35,769 nucleotides of DNA from Candidatus Heimdallarchaeota archaeon LC_3 (GTDB lineage: Archaea; Asgardarchaeota; Heimdallarchaeia; Hodarchaeales; LC-3): positions 1 to 35,769 of the forward strand of contig MDVS01000002.1 of assembly GCA_001940645.1 (NCBI GenBank). The letters are read 5' to 3'. Of this stretch, positions 16,439 through 25,797 are shown piece by piece. The position numbers were made by a program, and so were the translations under genes. Numbering within the stretch: position 1 is the first letter of the stretch; the number at the start of each line of letters is the position of its first letter. The notes beneath the pieces were generated by a model. It did not search any database and was not told where the DNA came from. It worked only from the letters and a program-made list of their open reading frames with translations.

Positions 16439-17770
16439 TTAGGTATTTATGGGATTTTCTGTCTTTTGAAATCCAAACAATAAGATGACCGGTATCGAAA
16501 GAAGAGAAAGAGTGGAGATCCATATTAAAACCTCCATTGGGAAGATCATTCCTAAATAACCGCCTAATATAGGTGCTAAAATCCCTGCAGATTGCGTACC
16601 TACTATTAACAGAGAAATTACAAAACTACGATACTTGACTTGAGCTATTTCAGTGAGGTACGATGTTATAGCAGGAACAAGTAAGGCCATTCCAATACCA
16701 GTCACAAAAGCCATAAAAAGTAAATCAGTGAAGGTAGATGCAAAACCTAAAATAACATAACCGAAGAAATGAAAAAGACCAGCAAGGAATATTATATTTT
16801 TCTTATTGAACTTATCACTTACATTTCCTAAAAAAAGCTGTCCAATTGCTATTATTGCTCCGTAAAGTCCTAAAAATATACCAAATTCAAGTGTGGTAAC
16901 TTTTAAAATATTGAAAACATAGAATGGTAATCCTGGTCCCAGTAAAGCCCAAGCCCAGTAATCGATGAAGGAAATTAATAAAAGACTTAAAAAAATACTT
17001 GTTTTTCCTGGTAAAAGAATCGAACTAACACTGAAATTTTTCTTCCTAAAGTAATTTTTTTTTCTAAACTTTCCCTTAGCTTTTTCTTCCTTTGTTACAT
17101 TGCTCCTATTACTAGTTTTGAGTAGAAAAAAAATAAATATAACACTTATGAGAGAAGATAAGGCAATTATGATAAATGGTAAACTGTAATCTCCCATTTC
17201 ATAAAAAATACTCCCAATCATTGGTCCAATTACCCATCCCATACTACTCATTCCTAAAATTAAACCGAAATAACGCGTCCGATTTTTGATATCAGTTTGG
17301 TCACTGATAAGAGCTAGACTGATAGGTATTATTCCAGCGGTTGTAACTCCTTGAATGAACCGAATAAAAATGATTATCTCATAATTATAGATAAAAAAGG
17401 GAAAAAGAAAATTACTTAATGAATAGCCTAAAAGACTCAGTATTATTAACAATTTCTTTATATTTTTTGAATCCGCTAAATATCCAACTATTGGGGCAAA
17501 GGTTAGTTGCCCAATAGCATACGAAGCTAATGTTAACCCAAATACAAACTTTCTTTTATCAAGCGTTTGTGCCAAAAATTTAGGATATATTGGTAGTATC
17601 ATTCCAAAGCCTATATTCACAATTGTTGTGGAACTAGCGAGAATTAAGACTACAGAAATTTCTTTTGTTAGTAAATTATTAAAAACGGCCGTTCTACGAT
17701 TTGAACGGGTCAACAAAGTGTCTTCAAAAGTCAATTTCAATACCAGAATTGCTGAAAAATATGATTCCAA
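16439..17770 (-). CDS. MFS transporter (drug/metabolite exporter type)
   Basis: 443 residues with twelve hydrophobic segments. The loop after TM2 reads GYLADSKNIKK, the MFS motif A (G-x-L-a-D-x-x-x-x-K), and the second half repeats it as GNVSDKFNKKN. FIRFIQGVTTAG in TM4 is motif B (the R..QG signature). These place it in the 12-helix proton-coupled exporters. The TTG at 17770 would give a 35-residue polar lead before TM1, so the true start may be a later TTG near the LLTKEIS stretch. Substrate unknown; it sits upstream of the archaeosortase-like gene with 160 bases between. Confidence 0.8.
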   Translation of the reverse strand: MESYFSAILVLKLTFEDTLLTRSNRRTAVFNNLLTKEISVVLILASSTTIVNIGFGMILPIYPKFLAQTLDKRKFVFGLTLASYAIGQLTFAPIVGYLADSKNIKKLLIILSLLGYSLSNFLFPFFIYNYEIIIFIRFIQGVTTAGIIPISLALISDQTDIKNRTRYFGLILGMSSMGWVIGPMIGSIFYEMGDYSLPFIIIALSSLISVIFIFFLLKTSNRSNVTKEEKAKGKFRKKNYFRKKNFSVSSILLPGKTSIFLSLLLISFIDYWAWALLGPGLPFYVFNILKVTTLEFGIFLGLYGAIIAIGQLFLGNVSDKFNKKNIIFLAGLFHFFGYVILGFASTFTDLLFMAFVTGIGMALLVPAITSYLTEIAQVKYRSFVISLLIVGTQSAGILAPILGGYLGMIFPMEVLIWISTLSLLSIPVILLFGFQKTENPINT

Positions 17771-18005
17771 TCACAATTTTTCTTATAATAAATCAAGTTA
17801 ATTATTTTCTTATTTATAAGATAAAAAAACATGAAGAAAATTTTAAAATTATAAAACTAGATTAGTAGAGAATTTAGATTTAGTTTGTAATCCATTAAAA
17901 ATAAATCGAATCAATTTTACTATTTTTAAGTAATTGGAAATAATTGTTCTATGGAGAAAAAAGAAAAGGAGAAAAAAAATGAAAGAAAATTAATAAGTAT
18001 TACAA

Positions 18006-18554
18006 CTAGATTAAAATTGGATATTTCTGAACAAACGTATTATTACTCCATTGTTTGCCAAATCCTAACCATCTTCCAGCGTTGATAACTGCAAATATCA
18101 AAAGAACTAATACATAAATAATATGTTCATCAATAATAGGATTATTTTCTAATGGAATAGCTGAAATCCAAATCGATGCCATGAAAATTATTCCAGCTAA
18201 AGAAGCTAATCTAACCCCAATTCCAAGAATTAGTGCAACTCCAACAAATAATAACATTCCCATAAGAGCAATATCAATGATTTGACTATTTGGAGCTAAT
18301 ATATCCGTAAAGAACCAGTAAAATGGTCCTTCAGGATTTGTAGCAAAGGATAAATATCCAGCTGAGGGAGATCCACCATTAATCCAAGCTTTTTCAGGGG
18401 TAGTGGCAAATCCTAATCCTAATAATTTATCAAGAAAAGCCCAAAGAAATATCCATCCCACTGTAAGCCTGAGTAGACCCATAATTTTGTAACCAAAATT
18501 TTCTGAATTCGAAAACTTCTTAGTTTCAGTTAAATCATTTTGTTTCGAGTACAT
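18006..18554 (-). CDS. DoxX-family membrane protein
   Basis: 182 residues with four hydrophobic segments. LLRLTVGWIFLWAFLDKLLGLGFATTPEKAWINGGSP is the opening typical of DoxX/DoxD-like proteins (R...G..f...g..Kl.g). Later LLFVGVALILGIGVRLAS and the terminal AGRWLGFGK complete the family pattern. Members act in thiosulfate:quinone reduction or sulfur/redox handling at the membrane, but the annotation is broad. GGTG at about 18566-18569 is a candidate ribosome site before the ATG. No DoxA partner is seen. Confidence 0.75.
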   Translation of the reverse strand: MYSKQNDLTETKKFSNSENFGYKIMGLLRLTVGWIFLWAFLDKLLGLGFATTPEKAWINGGSPSAGYLSFATNPEGPFYWFFTDILAPNSQIIDIALMGMLLFVGVALILGIGVRLASLAGIIFMASIWISAIPLENNPIIDEHIIYVLVLLIFAVINAGRWLGFGKQWSNNTFVQKYPILI

Positions 18555-18945
18555 AATTTAATTTCACACCTATACATAATTTATTGTTTGATTTTTATAT
18601 TGTTGATTTATTCAACATATAAAAGCATCATTTATGATTATATAAACTGCTAGACTGTACTATATGCTTATAACTAGGTTTGTTATAATGGAAAAACTGT
18701 TTAAAATTGGAAAATCAATTTGAACTTTAAAAATTAAAGATTTTAATCTTCTTCTCACATTAGATTTAATAGAATTGTTATATTTTAATGATTATTTTCT
18801 AAGGATTCAAATTTATCAGCATTAATTTATTAATTTTAATGATATAATTGAATCAAAAAATTAAACTAAGTATCTAGAAAATTTTAAAATTTTAAGAGTA
18901 ATCTATTTAAAATTCTGTTATGGAAATATTGAACAAGGTAGATAA

Positions 18946-19143
18946 GTGATGATTTTTAACCATATTTCAAACTTTGTTAGTCACACTTCGTTTTATGGTC
19001 AGGGAAAATGTAATTGTAATTCTTTAAAGAAAAAAGCTCATTTAAGTAAGAAACTGAATTTTAAAAGAGTAATGTCATCCATCAGGTCACAGCAAAGAGA
19101 ATTAGCTGAGATATCATTAAAAAATGGAAAATTACTAATATAA
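18946..19143 (+). CDS. Doubtful small frame
   Basis: 65 residues, basic and Ser/Asn-rich, with a CNC pair (GQGKCNCNS). The start follows GATAAGTG, a weak ribosome site. It has no recognisable domain and lies alone between converging neighbours. It may be a chance frame; given as possible only. Confidence 0.2.
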   Translation: MMIFNHISNFVSHTSFYGQGKCNCNSLKKKAHLSKKLNFKRVMSSIRSQQRELAEISLKNGKLLI

Positions 19144-19513
19144 TCACGAGTAGCATTGAAAGATGATTTAATTTGTGCATTTTTCTCAATATTCGTTACC
19201 GTCGATACCATGCTATGTTCCTGACCTAATTATTTGTTAATTTGTTTTTATCTAATTCAGGGACATTGTTAAAATTCAAGCAAGGATTCAAACTATTACC
19301 ATTCACTTACTATTTGTTATCATGTTAGGATTCATCCGAAACCTAACTGATGAGTTCGGAAATTCATCTTCTACCAGAAGAAAGGAGCCTTATTTCTGTA
19401 TTAAGTAATAAGATTGGAAAATGATGACTACTTGAAATAAAGAAAGAATTTAATAACCCCGAGGATTCAAATCTGGTTGAATGATATTATGGTCATTTCA
19501 TATTTGAAATTTT
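19144..19513. other. Intergenic region with a compact foldable stretch
   Basis: No gene is seen. Bases 19324-19345 pair as GTTAGG...CCTAAC, and CCGAA/TTCGG offers an overlapping alternative stem up to 19359. The stretch has higher GC than its surroundings, so a small structured RNA or the 3' end of a lost gene is possible. The convergent neighbour starts at 19514. Confidence 0.25.
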
Positions 19514-20002
19514 TTAAGAAATTTCTGGTTTCCCTTTAATATTCAATTTTAAAATGGAGTAATCTTTTATAATTGCTCTGAGAATATAGATTGATACAAG
19601 GAAATTTATTAAAAGTCCAAATATGATGAAGATGTCATTATATTCACTAAGAAAGGTGGTCATTGTTATTAAAAATCCGAATGTCGGCAATAAATCTGTT
19701 ATATGGTGCAGACAACATAAAATCATCGCTCCAGAGGAAGTAACGGATCCAGTAACTCCGATTTTTTCTGATTTGTCATAACGATATTTTTTCACTAAAT
19801 TCCTATGATACCTGAACAAAAACATTTGTATTCCAACGGCTAACGGAACAAGCAAAACAAAAATGCCATTTTCTAAAATAATTTCAATTCCTTCTCTCAG
19901 TGAGCCTTCAGCAATAGAAACAATACTAATATTAATGAAAATTGTAAGTAGAGCAATTGACACTCCAAAGATTACAGGATTTTTCATCAGTTTATATTTC
20001 AT
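19514..20002 (-). CDS. Membrane protein with CC...HH motif, probable metal handling
   Basis: About 162 residues from the ATG at 20002, chosen because GGAG lies eleven bases upstream; the GTG at 20023 would overlap the previous gene. Four or more hydrophobic segments. The central SSGAMILCCLHHITDLLPTFGF resembles the CCAHH..DVLP motif of small bacterial membrane proteins found beside copper and mercury genes. The paired Cys and His inside a membrane segment suggest soft-metal binding or transport. It forms a two-gene unit with the secreted protein at 20017-20430, fourteen bases upstream. Confidence 0.6.
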   Translation of the reverse strand: MKYKLMKNPVIFGVSIALLTIFINISIVSIAEGSLREGIEIILENGIFVLLVPLAVGIQMFLFRYHRNLVKKYRYDKSEKIGVTGSVTSSGAMILCCLHHITDLLPTFGFLITMTTFLSEYNDIFIIFGLLINFLVSIYILRAIIKDYSILKLNIKGKPEIS

Positions 20003-20016
20003 AATATTACTTTCTC

Positions 20017-20430
20017 CTACCACGAAAAAGTTCTGGATGGAATTCTTCCAACATCTTCGATTATAAGATCAAATTCATCAGTGTAATTAAAACTAGGAAA
20101 TTCAAGTAACCCAGCGATATGATGACCACCTAAAGGTCCATTCCATGATAACGGTAGTAGTTTTTGGTTATTCAATAATTTAATATAGGATAATTCTGTC
20201 AAGTTATAATCTAATGATCCTGAATGAGTATCCATCTTAATTTCAAACGTATAATTAGATAAATACCTTATCGTGATCGTAATATCACCTTCAGAATTAA
20301 TTTTCAAATTTTCGGGACTAGAATCGCTAGAATTCTCAGTATTAAACTCTTGTACTAATAAGACCACGGTTGGAAGCACTAAGACTAAGACAAAACTTAA
20401 TATTAATGTATTCTTCAATTTTTTGTTCAT
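20017..20430 (-). CDS. Secreted or membrane-anchored beta-rich protein, partner of 19514
   Basis: 137 residues. An N-terminal hydrophobic helix after MNKKLKN (about 8-27) acts as signal or anchor, and a Ser/Asn linker follows. The remainder is beta-rich: ITIRYLSNYTFEIKMDTHSGSLDYNL, LPLSWNGPLGGHHIAGLLEFP, LIIEDVGRIPSRTFSW. The D.HS...Y/DL and GGHH...L.FP motifs recur in secreted bacterial proteins next to metal genes. The GGHH pair and Asp-x-His are possible ligands. It probably works outside the membrane with the CC...HH protein. Confidence 0.55.
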   Translation of the reverse strand: MNKKLKNTLILSFVLVLVLPTVVLLVQEFNTENSSDSSPENLKINSEGDITITIRYLSNYTFEIKMDTHSGSLDYNLTELSYIKLLNNQKLLPLSWNGPLGGHHIAGLLEFPSFNYTDEFDLIIEDVGRIPSRTFSW

Positions 20431-20458
20431 AAACTTCTCTTCTAAGAATAATATTTGA

Positions 20459-21207
20459 GTTTTTTTTCATTAATCAATAAATCTTTGTTAGCAAACAATT
20501 TCTTGCATTATTTAACCAATTGTAGGTTTTAAAAATTAAAATTTACAGATTACTTTTTCTTAGAATATAAAATTAGTCAAGTACTCTAAATTTGATTGAT
20601 GATTTGGACAGAGTGTTCCGATCGAAAATTCAAAATATATAAAAAGGTGATCAAATCAAGTAGTAGAGAAAAATTGAGTAGTCTAATAGAAAGATAAAAT
20701 TTTTTTGCTATTCTGATTTTTACTTTCAAGGTGTTGTTGGAGACCTTTAGGTAGATTTTCTAGCTGTTCCACCTATGTATCACTTGTCAGATCCATGTAT
20801 TAGAGCTTATTTTATTCTCATGCATAATCGAGCTACTTCTTTTATCATTAATTCATTTTGAACTAGGCAGAAAATATCATACTTTAACTTATGAAAAATT
20901 GCTCGAGTAATTAAAAGAAATACAACTATCATGTATTTGTACCTCCACTATAGGGTCACCATTTTATAAATTGAATAGAATTTCTTCTGATGCAAAGAAT
21001 ATCTACCAGAAAATGCAATTAAAAAAATATCTCCCTAAATAAAAGGAATTCCTGTCTCCAAAAAGTACTTTTAAAAATCCTAATTTTGCTTTTAAATTCC
21101 AAATAGAGATTATTTTCGATTTTTCGAAAAATTAACTCGTAAACACTCGAATTATTATATACATTTATAAATACATATTCGTAAGATTTCTTACTCAGGT
21201 GATATAT
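20459..21207. other. 750-bp region, no gene recognised
   Basis: No protein-like frame of useful length is seen. Bases 20650-21060 have slightly higher complexity and may be decayed coding DNA, but I cannot assign it. TATA-like TTATATACATTTATAAATA at 21155-21173 lies about 35 bases before the RHH gene and is its probable promoter. Confidence 0.35.
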
Positions 21208-21735
21208 TTGTCTAATAATTCAAATAATTCAGTCATGAAAAATTTACGAATAGAAAATTCTCTTCTTTCAAGAATCGAAGAGTATTTAGGACTACATAAT
21301 CAGAAATTTAGTAGTTTTGTAAGAGAAGCAGTAGTTGAGAAACTTAACCGTTCTTCTGTTGAAGAAAATTTGGAAATAACCGTTAATACTCAAGATATAC
21401 AACAGATTTTAAACAAGAATAATGAGAATATTGATAAAAAACTCAGATATTTTCAAGATGAAATTAAATCTGTTAATGAGAGAATTAATCCCAAATTAGA
21501 TTCAATTTTGGATGGATTAACTCATTTAACAGCTTCGCAACAGTTAGGAGAAACTCCTAAAATTATAATAGAAAAGCCCTCATTAGATAATCAAATACTT
21601 AGTTCGCTTCCTAAAGATATTAATGATCTTTATTTGGAATTCGATGATATTGATTCGGTTAATGAAGCAATCAACCGATTGCTAAAAGCCAATAAAATTT
21701 TTGAAATAAATGACGAATGGAGGGTTGTTGCATGA
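21208..21735 (+). CDS. RHH-type regulator with coiled coil and C-terminal winged helix
   Basis: The TTG at 21208 is preceded by GGTGA at 21198-21202, so I prefer it to the GTG at 21199. About 175 residues. NLRIENSLLSRIEEYLGLHNQKFSSFVREAVVEKL is a ribbon-helix-helix (a strand then two helices). A helical, Lys/Glu-rich middle (about 60-115) looks like a coiled coil. The last 45 residues (LPKDINDLYLEFDDIDSVNEAINRLLKANKIFEINDEWRV) look like a winged helix. Its stop overlaps the recombinase ATG, so it is translationally coupled and likely controls or assists integration/excision. A related C-terminal piece survives at 31261-31359. Confidence 0.65.
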   Translation: MSNNSNNSVMKNLRIENSLLSRIEEYLGLHNQKFSSFVREAVVEKLNRSSVEENLEITVNTQDIQQILNKNNENIDKKLRYFQDEIKSVNERINPKLDSILDGLTHLTASQQLGETPKIIIEKPSLDNQILSSLPKDINDLYLEFDDIDSVNEAINRLLKANKIFEINDEWRVVA

Positions 21736-22718
21736 ATATTAAATATGAATTTCAAGGTGAATACGTAAAATTTTGGAAAGATATCGAAAAACATCTCATA
21801 GGAAAAAAGGTTGCAAATGGGACTATTGAAAATAGGAGAAAAGCATTGACTAGCTTTATTAAACTTACCAACAGCACAAAAATTAGCGATCTTGAGAACG
21901 TAAAATTTGTGGAAACATTTATAGCTAAGTTCAAGGGAAAAGACTCTTCACTTATCATTTATTTGAGTAATTTATCATCAATTATCGAAAATTTCAAGAA
22001 AAGAGGAGAATTTGAAGAAATATATAAGTTCAAGAAAAATCCGTTTGCCTATAAAATGGAAGACAATAGCTTTGAAAATGATGGAGAGTCTCATAAAGCA
22101 AGGACTAAACTTGAAATCGAAATTTGGATTAAACTCATTACTGATAAACAATATAAACTACTATTTATGTTCTATGCCACAGCTCTTAGACTAAGCGAAC
22201 CATTAGAGCTAAGAAAAACGCAATTTAATCTTGAAAAACGGGAAATGTTGAACGTTGTAAGAAAAGGCAAACGTAAAAATAACAAAAATAAAATACAGAA
22301 AAAACTCGGAATTCCTAAATGGATGATTCCGATTTTAGAAGATCATTTGAAAACGGTAGATGATAAACTCTTTAACATAAATACTGGAAAAGTAGATTAC
22401 TTTACCAAAGCTCATTTCAAAAAATTAACGGAATTAAGAGAAAAACTGGAAAAAAAAGGTAATCTAAACAATTACTGGCAAAGAGTAAAAGACGGTTTAG
22501 ATTTAATAGTCAGTGATGGGAAAATTATCCCTCATCAATTACGTAAATCATGGAATACTCTTGCAGTTGAAGGACGTATGTTTGAATCCTTTCGTAAATT
22601 CCACATGAATCATAGTTCTGGAATTCAAGATATTTATACTAAGATTTACGATATCCCCTCAACTTGGAGAGAGTATTTAGAAGAATTAGACAATCACTCC
22701 CCACAATTCGTTTTTTAG
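21732..22718 (+). CDS. Tyrosine recombinase (archaeal integrase type)
   Basis: 328 residues from the ATG at 21732, chosen because GGAGGG lies eight bases upstream and it forms an ATGA overlap with the RHH gene. The N-terminal ~120 residues form the core-binding half. The catalytic set is complete: Arg153 in ATALRLSEPLEL, a Lys in the basic KGKRK hairpin near 178-182, HQLR with His268 and Arg271, His294 in MNHSSG, and Tyr302 in DIYTK. It cleaves and rejoins DNA through Tyr302. The compact size fits integrases of archaeal viruses and integrative plasmids. Its att site could not be located. Confidence 0.9.
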   Translation: MNIKYEFQGEYVKFWKDIEKHLIGKKVANGTIENRRKALTSFIKLTNSTKISDLENVKFVETFIAKFKGKDSSLIIYLSNLSSIIENFKKRGEFEEIYKFKKNPFAYKMEDNSFENDGESHKARTKLEIEIWIKLITDKQYKLLFMFYATALRLSEPLELRKTQFNLEKREMLNVVRKGKRKNNKNKIQKKLGIPKWMIPILEDHLKTVDDKLFNINTGKVDYFTKAHFKKLTELREKLEKKGNLNNYWQRVKDGLDLIVSDGKIIPHQLRKSWNTLAVEGRMFESFRKFHMNHSSGIQDIYTKIYDIPSTWREYLEELDNHSPQFVF

Positions 22719-23065
22719 TTTCGATTATTCAATTGTAAATCCTTATTACTTTTTTAAAAATTAGAAACCAGTGATTGCTTCCGAATTTGACATTTTACGA
22801 ATATTTGCAATTGTGAATCATTCTTTATTTACAATTAATAAATTAATTGAGCACTTCTCTTATTAGATAGGAAAAAAAGATTCATTTAAATTAGTATAGA
22901 TTTGAAAACACCTTTAAGAAAGTTAAATAAAATATATTGAATCGTTAAAATATTAATGATAAAATCCTAATGACTGTGATAATCAAGAAAAACAAGCAGA
23001 ATCTTCTTTAGAACTAAAAATAAAGAAATTAGAAAAAATTGAGAAATGTCAAATTAATCAATAAA
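22719..23065. other. Short region between the recombinase and the inverted repeat
   Basis: No gene is visible. The stretch is very A/T-rich and has no clear hairpin or repeated words. It might contain the recombinase terminator (TTTTTTAG at 22711-22718 is already within the stop region). Confidence 0.3.
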
Positions 23066-23195
23066 ATTCTCTAAATATGGGTCTTGCATTTTTATTTTCT
23101 CTAAATAAATCATTTTTAGTCCCTATTAAGACTGTCAGATTAAATTAAAAAAGACTTTAATTTCTACAAGTTTGAATTATTTATAAAGTAAAGAG
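23066..23195 (+). repeat. Inverted repeat, left copy (~130 bp)
   Basis: From TTCTCTAAATATGG to AATTATTTATAAAGTAAA this stretch matches the reverse complement of 31855-31990 at roughly 85% by eye, with a perfect core AGATTAAATTAAAAAAGACTT. It includes the 3' end of the small RHH gene at 23177. The two copies enclose 8.7 kb. They may be the ends of a mobile unit or the result of a duplication with inversion. Confidence 0.7.
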
Positions 23196-23326
23196 CCAGT
23201 ATCTTCTATCATGCGATTATATTGAGTTAAAATAAATGCAAAAACTTCGTTATTACTTCCTAATCCTAGTTTTTCTTTGATCTCTAGAAAAAAAGTCTTT
23301 TGTGAATCTTTTAGCCGAATCGTCAT
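23177..23326 (-). CDS. Small ribbon-helix-helix repressor
   Basis: 49 residues, ATG start. MTIRLKDSQKTFFLEIKEKLGLGSNNEVFAFILTQYN has the RHH order: a short basic strand, helix A, G-x-G-S/N turn, helix B. This is the size of CopG-type plasmid repressors. It is divergent from the surface-protein gene, and repeated GAGTA/TACTC half-sites lie between them. A remnant of the same C-terminus (YLLYK, stop) survives at about 31852-31872 in the right inverted-repeat copy. Confidence 0.65.
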   Translation of the reverse strand: MTIRLKDSQKTFFLEIKEKLGLGSNNEVFAFILTQYNRMIEDTGSLLYK

Positions 23327-23364
23327 CTGTAAAGGGTCATTTGTCAATGGTCAAACCTGAGAAA

Positions 23365-23447
23365 ATACTCAAATTTCACAAAGAAATATGTTTTGAGTAT
23401 ATTGAATCAATATGAGTAAATATACTTAAACGACTCTAATGAGTAAT
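23365..23447. promoter_or_regulatory. Cluster of GAGTA half-sites between RHH and surface-protein genes
   Basis: ATACTCAAA (23365-23373), TTTGAGTAT (23392-23400), ATGAGTAAA (23412-23420), ATACTTAAA (23422-23430) and ATGAGTAAT (23439-23447) are inverted and direct copies of one 9-bp word. RHH dimers bind such half-sites cooperatively. Placement upstream of both divergent genes suggests control by the RHH protein. Confidence 0.5.
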
Positions 23448-23558
23448 TTTTTAATCTAAAAATTAAAATAATTTTTTTGTATCCAGTTTCGGACACAAAA
23501 AAATGATCTGATTTAACTGGGTTTCTTAACACACCAGCAAAAAAAGGAGTAAAAAGTA

Positions 23559-25586
23559 ATGAAAACTCATTTGATAATTATTTTAACAATTTTATTGATG
23601 CTTACAGGACAATCGTTTATACAAGTTGTTATTTCAAATAATGATTCCGACATCAATGAACAAAATAATAAATTGGTTAAACGTACCTATAAGCCTCAAC
23701 AAGCAACTAAGGTTTTAGTGGTTGATTGGTTGGCTGATCCTTGGATTGAATTATACAGAACTGTGGATACAGATTTAATTCAACCTAATATCCAGACAGG
23801 ACTGTATATTCACCCATTCAACGATACGAGAGAAAAAAACTTTTGGAATACCATTGATTCTGATGCAGACATTGAAATTCGACGCATTGCACCCACCACC
23901 ACTCTATTGGGCTGGACAGATTCGAGTTTTATCAATGAATTATCTTCCTATCTACCAGATGTTAATGTTTTAGCCGATTTAAACTTTGAACTTTGGGATC
24001 GTTTTGGTTTAAATCAGCAAGAACGACTAGCCCTTTATAATTACATTGAACAAGGGCATGGATTAATCCTTACTGGTGGTTCATTGTTTGATATGCGGTA
24101 TAAATCCAATGAAGACAGTGAAGGGCTTGTGATTGGTGCATATGGTCAGGACAATCGTCTTTTCCTTGATAGTTCACCAACACCCGATGAATTACGGGAT
24201 TATTATAGATCAAGCATTGCACAAATGGTTGGGTTGGGGCTTATACCAATATATGAAGAAATTAGGGAATGGGTAGGCAAAATTTTATACCAAGATTCAA
24301 TAACACGCTCTTTAGCGTCATTAGTGTGGAGTGTCCCACTTTTACCTATTGGTGTACCTTTTAGCGGGGATTTTGTGGTAAATGATACCTCTGATCCCTT
24401 ATTACAGAACATTAATAATAATTTTTCAATTACATTAACTCATCCAACCAAAGATCCAAATGTCGGAGATCATAATACCACGATGATCGGGTGGCAATTG
24501 GAATATCCTTTTTACATGGCAAGTGCGGCAATTGATGAAACTAAACCATATATTGACGAATTAAGGACATATTTCAGCCAATCTTTACACACAGTAATCA
24601 ATCATCTGGTAAGCAATGCGAATGAAATTACTGATCCACCATTACCTGATATTTTTCCAGCCTATGCCACTTATAATGCTACAGAGGAATTTATGTATGA
24701 ACTGGCAGATAATTTAACGAATACATTAAATGAACTGTTGTTGAATATGTATCAAGCAAGATTGAATACTCCAACACAAATTGAAATCCCTATAAGCTTC
24801 ACTATTGGTTCAGAGACTGTATCACACACATTAATCGTGCCTATCCCTGTAGAATTACAATCATTACTAAAACCAGCCACAATAATAGCCATTTCCAGTG
24901 ACAAATTAGCGGCAGTATTACGGTATGAAGTTGGATCACACAGAGCAGTGACTTTTACCTTTAATCCAACATTAGGAGGATCAACGTCCCAAACCCTTGT
25001 TAAAAATGCTATAAACTGGGCTTCAAATCCTCCAACTCCCATTTCGACTATTACTATTGGGAATCTAAATTTATCTGCTAATTTAGTCACAGTTAGTCGA
25101 AATAATGTGACTTCAGGTAATACATTAGCTTTGACCAAGAATGAGGTAGTCAATTATGGTGAAGAAGAAGTTTTTGAATTTCAATTAAATAATAGTGAAG
25201 GTTCTATTATTATTTACTGGCGAGATGGTATAAGTAGTATAAGTATTTCTAAAGATGGAACAGAGGTAGAATCATATTCCTTTCAAGATGGAAGTCACTT
25301 TGCAAAAGTAGTGAATCTTCACGAAGCAGGAACTTGGAATGTGAAAATTACCACGTATCAGGCAGGCTTATTAAACCCAGTAGCATTTGAACTTTATCAA
25401 GGTGATGATACAAGTGGAACTACAACAACTAGTAGTGGAACTACAGCAACTAGTAGTGGAACTAAAACAACTAGTAATGGGATACCAACCTCGAATTTAA
25501 GTTTAGAAACCATCTTTTTGGGTGTATTAGTCCTTTCATTAAATATGATTATGATTAGACGGAAAAAATTCAAAGATATGAAATAA
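23559..25586 (+). CDS. Large surface protein, signal peptide and C-terminal anchor
   Basis: 675 residues; GGAG at 23546-23549 precedes the ATG. Residues 1-27 are a signal peptide or signal anchor. About 50-480 resemble the glutamine-amidotransferase/ThuA-like fold of archaeal surface proteins (KVLVVDW start, YIEQGHGLILTGG, and a late AVLRYEVGSHRAVTFTFNP with VKNAINWAS). About 490-620 form a beta-rich domain. Then comes a Ser/Gly/Thr linker with repeated TTTSSG/TATSSG units, a membrane helix and RRKKFKDMK. Linker, helix and basic tail are the three parts of an archaeosortase-type sorting signal, but no known signature motif is seen. GC is higher than its neighbours, suggesting transfer. The 3' part is duplicated at 31758-31845. 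Confidence 0.7.
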   Translation: MKTHLIIILTILLMLTGQSFIQVVISNNDSDINEQNNKLVKRTYKPQQATKVLVVDWLADPWIELYRTVDTDLIQPNIQTGLYIHPFNDTREKNFWNTIDSDADIEIRRIAPTTTLLGWTDSSFINELSSYLPDVNVLADLNFELWDRFGLNQQERLALYNYIEQGHGLILTGGSLFDMRYKSNEDSEGLVIGAYGQDNRLFLDSSPTPDELRDYYRSSIAQMVGLGLIPIYEEIREWVGKILYQDSITRSLASLVWSVPLLPIGVPFSGDFVVNDTSDPLLQNINNNFSITLTHPTKDPNVGDHNTTMIGWQLEYPFYMASAAIDETKPYIDELRTYFSQSLHTVINHLVSNANEITDPPLPDIFPAYATYNATEEFMYELADNLTNTLNELLLNMYQARLNTPTQIEIPISFTIGSETVSHTLIVPIPVELQSLLKPATIIAISSDKLAAVLRYEVGSHRAVTFTFNPTLGGSTSQTLVKNAINWASNPPTPISTITIGNLNLSANLVTVSRNNVTSGNTLALTKNEVVNYGEEEVFEFQLNNSEGSIIIYWRDGISSISISKDGTEVESYSFQDGSHFAKVVNLHEAGTWNVKITTYQAGLLNPVAFELYQGDDTSGTTTTSSGTTATSSGTKTTSNGIPTSNLSLETIFLGVLVLSLNMIMIRRKKFKDMK

Positions 25587-25653
25587 AGAAGTTGATTAAT
25601 TCCATCACTAAGTCTATGAAGTAATTATTAGAGAACAAACAAATATATACTGA

Positions 25654-25797
25654 TCATTATTACGATTATTAAGACGTTCTGCTCGTTTAAAGCGTTGTAA
25701 ACAAGAATTAGAAAATAGTATTAAATCTTATTATAAGAATTGTTACGAATTTTCAAAAACAGTTGTAAATGAAGAAGAAAAAGATGGAAAAGAATGA
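25654..25797 (+). pseudogene. Frame without start, overlapping the next gene
   Basis: 47 codons open from the stop at 25651, with a basic first half (LLRLLRRSARLKRCKQELE) and a Glu/Lys end. No ATG, GTG or TTG occurs in it. Its TGA overlaps the ATG of the following gene (ATGA), as in coupled genes, so it is probably the 3' end of a gene that lost its start. Confidence 0.35.

Noticed and set aside
19321..19378. Hammerhead-ribozyme-like words CTGATGAG and CGAAAC
   Set aside because: The spacing does not allow stems I, II and III in any hammerhead topology: only five bases lie between GAAA and CTGATGA in one order and five between CTGATGA and GAAA in the other.
24752..25153. 133-residue minus-strand frame
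   Set aside because: It lies fully inside the surface-protein gene on the other strand and has no motif; it is a shadow of the real gene.
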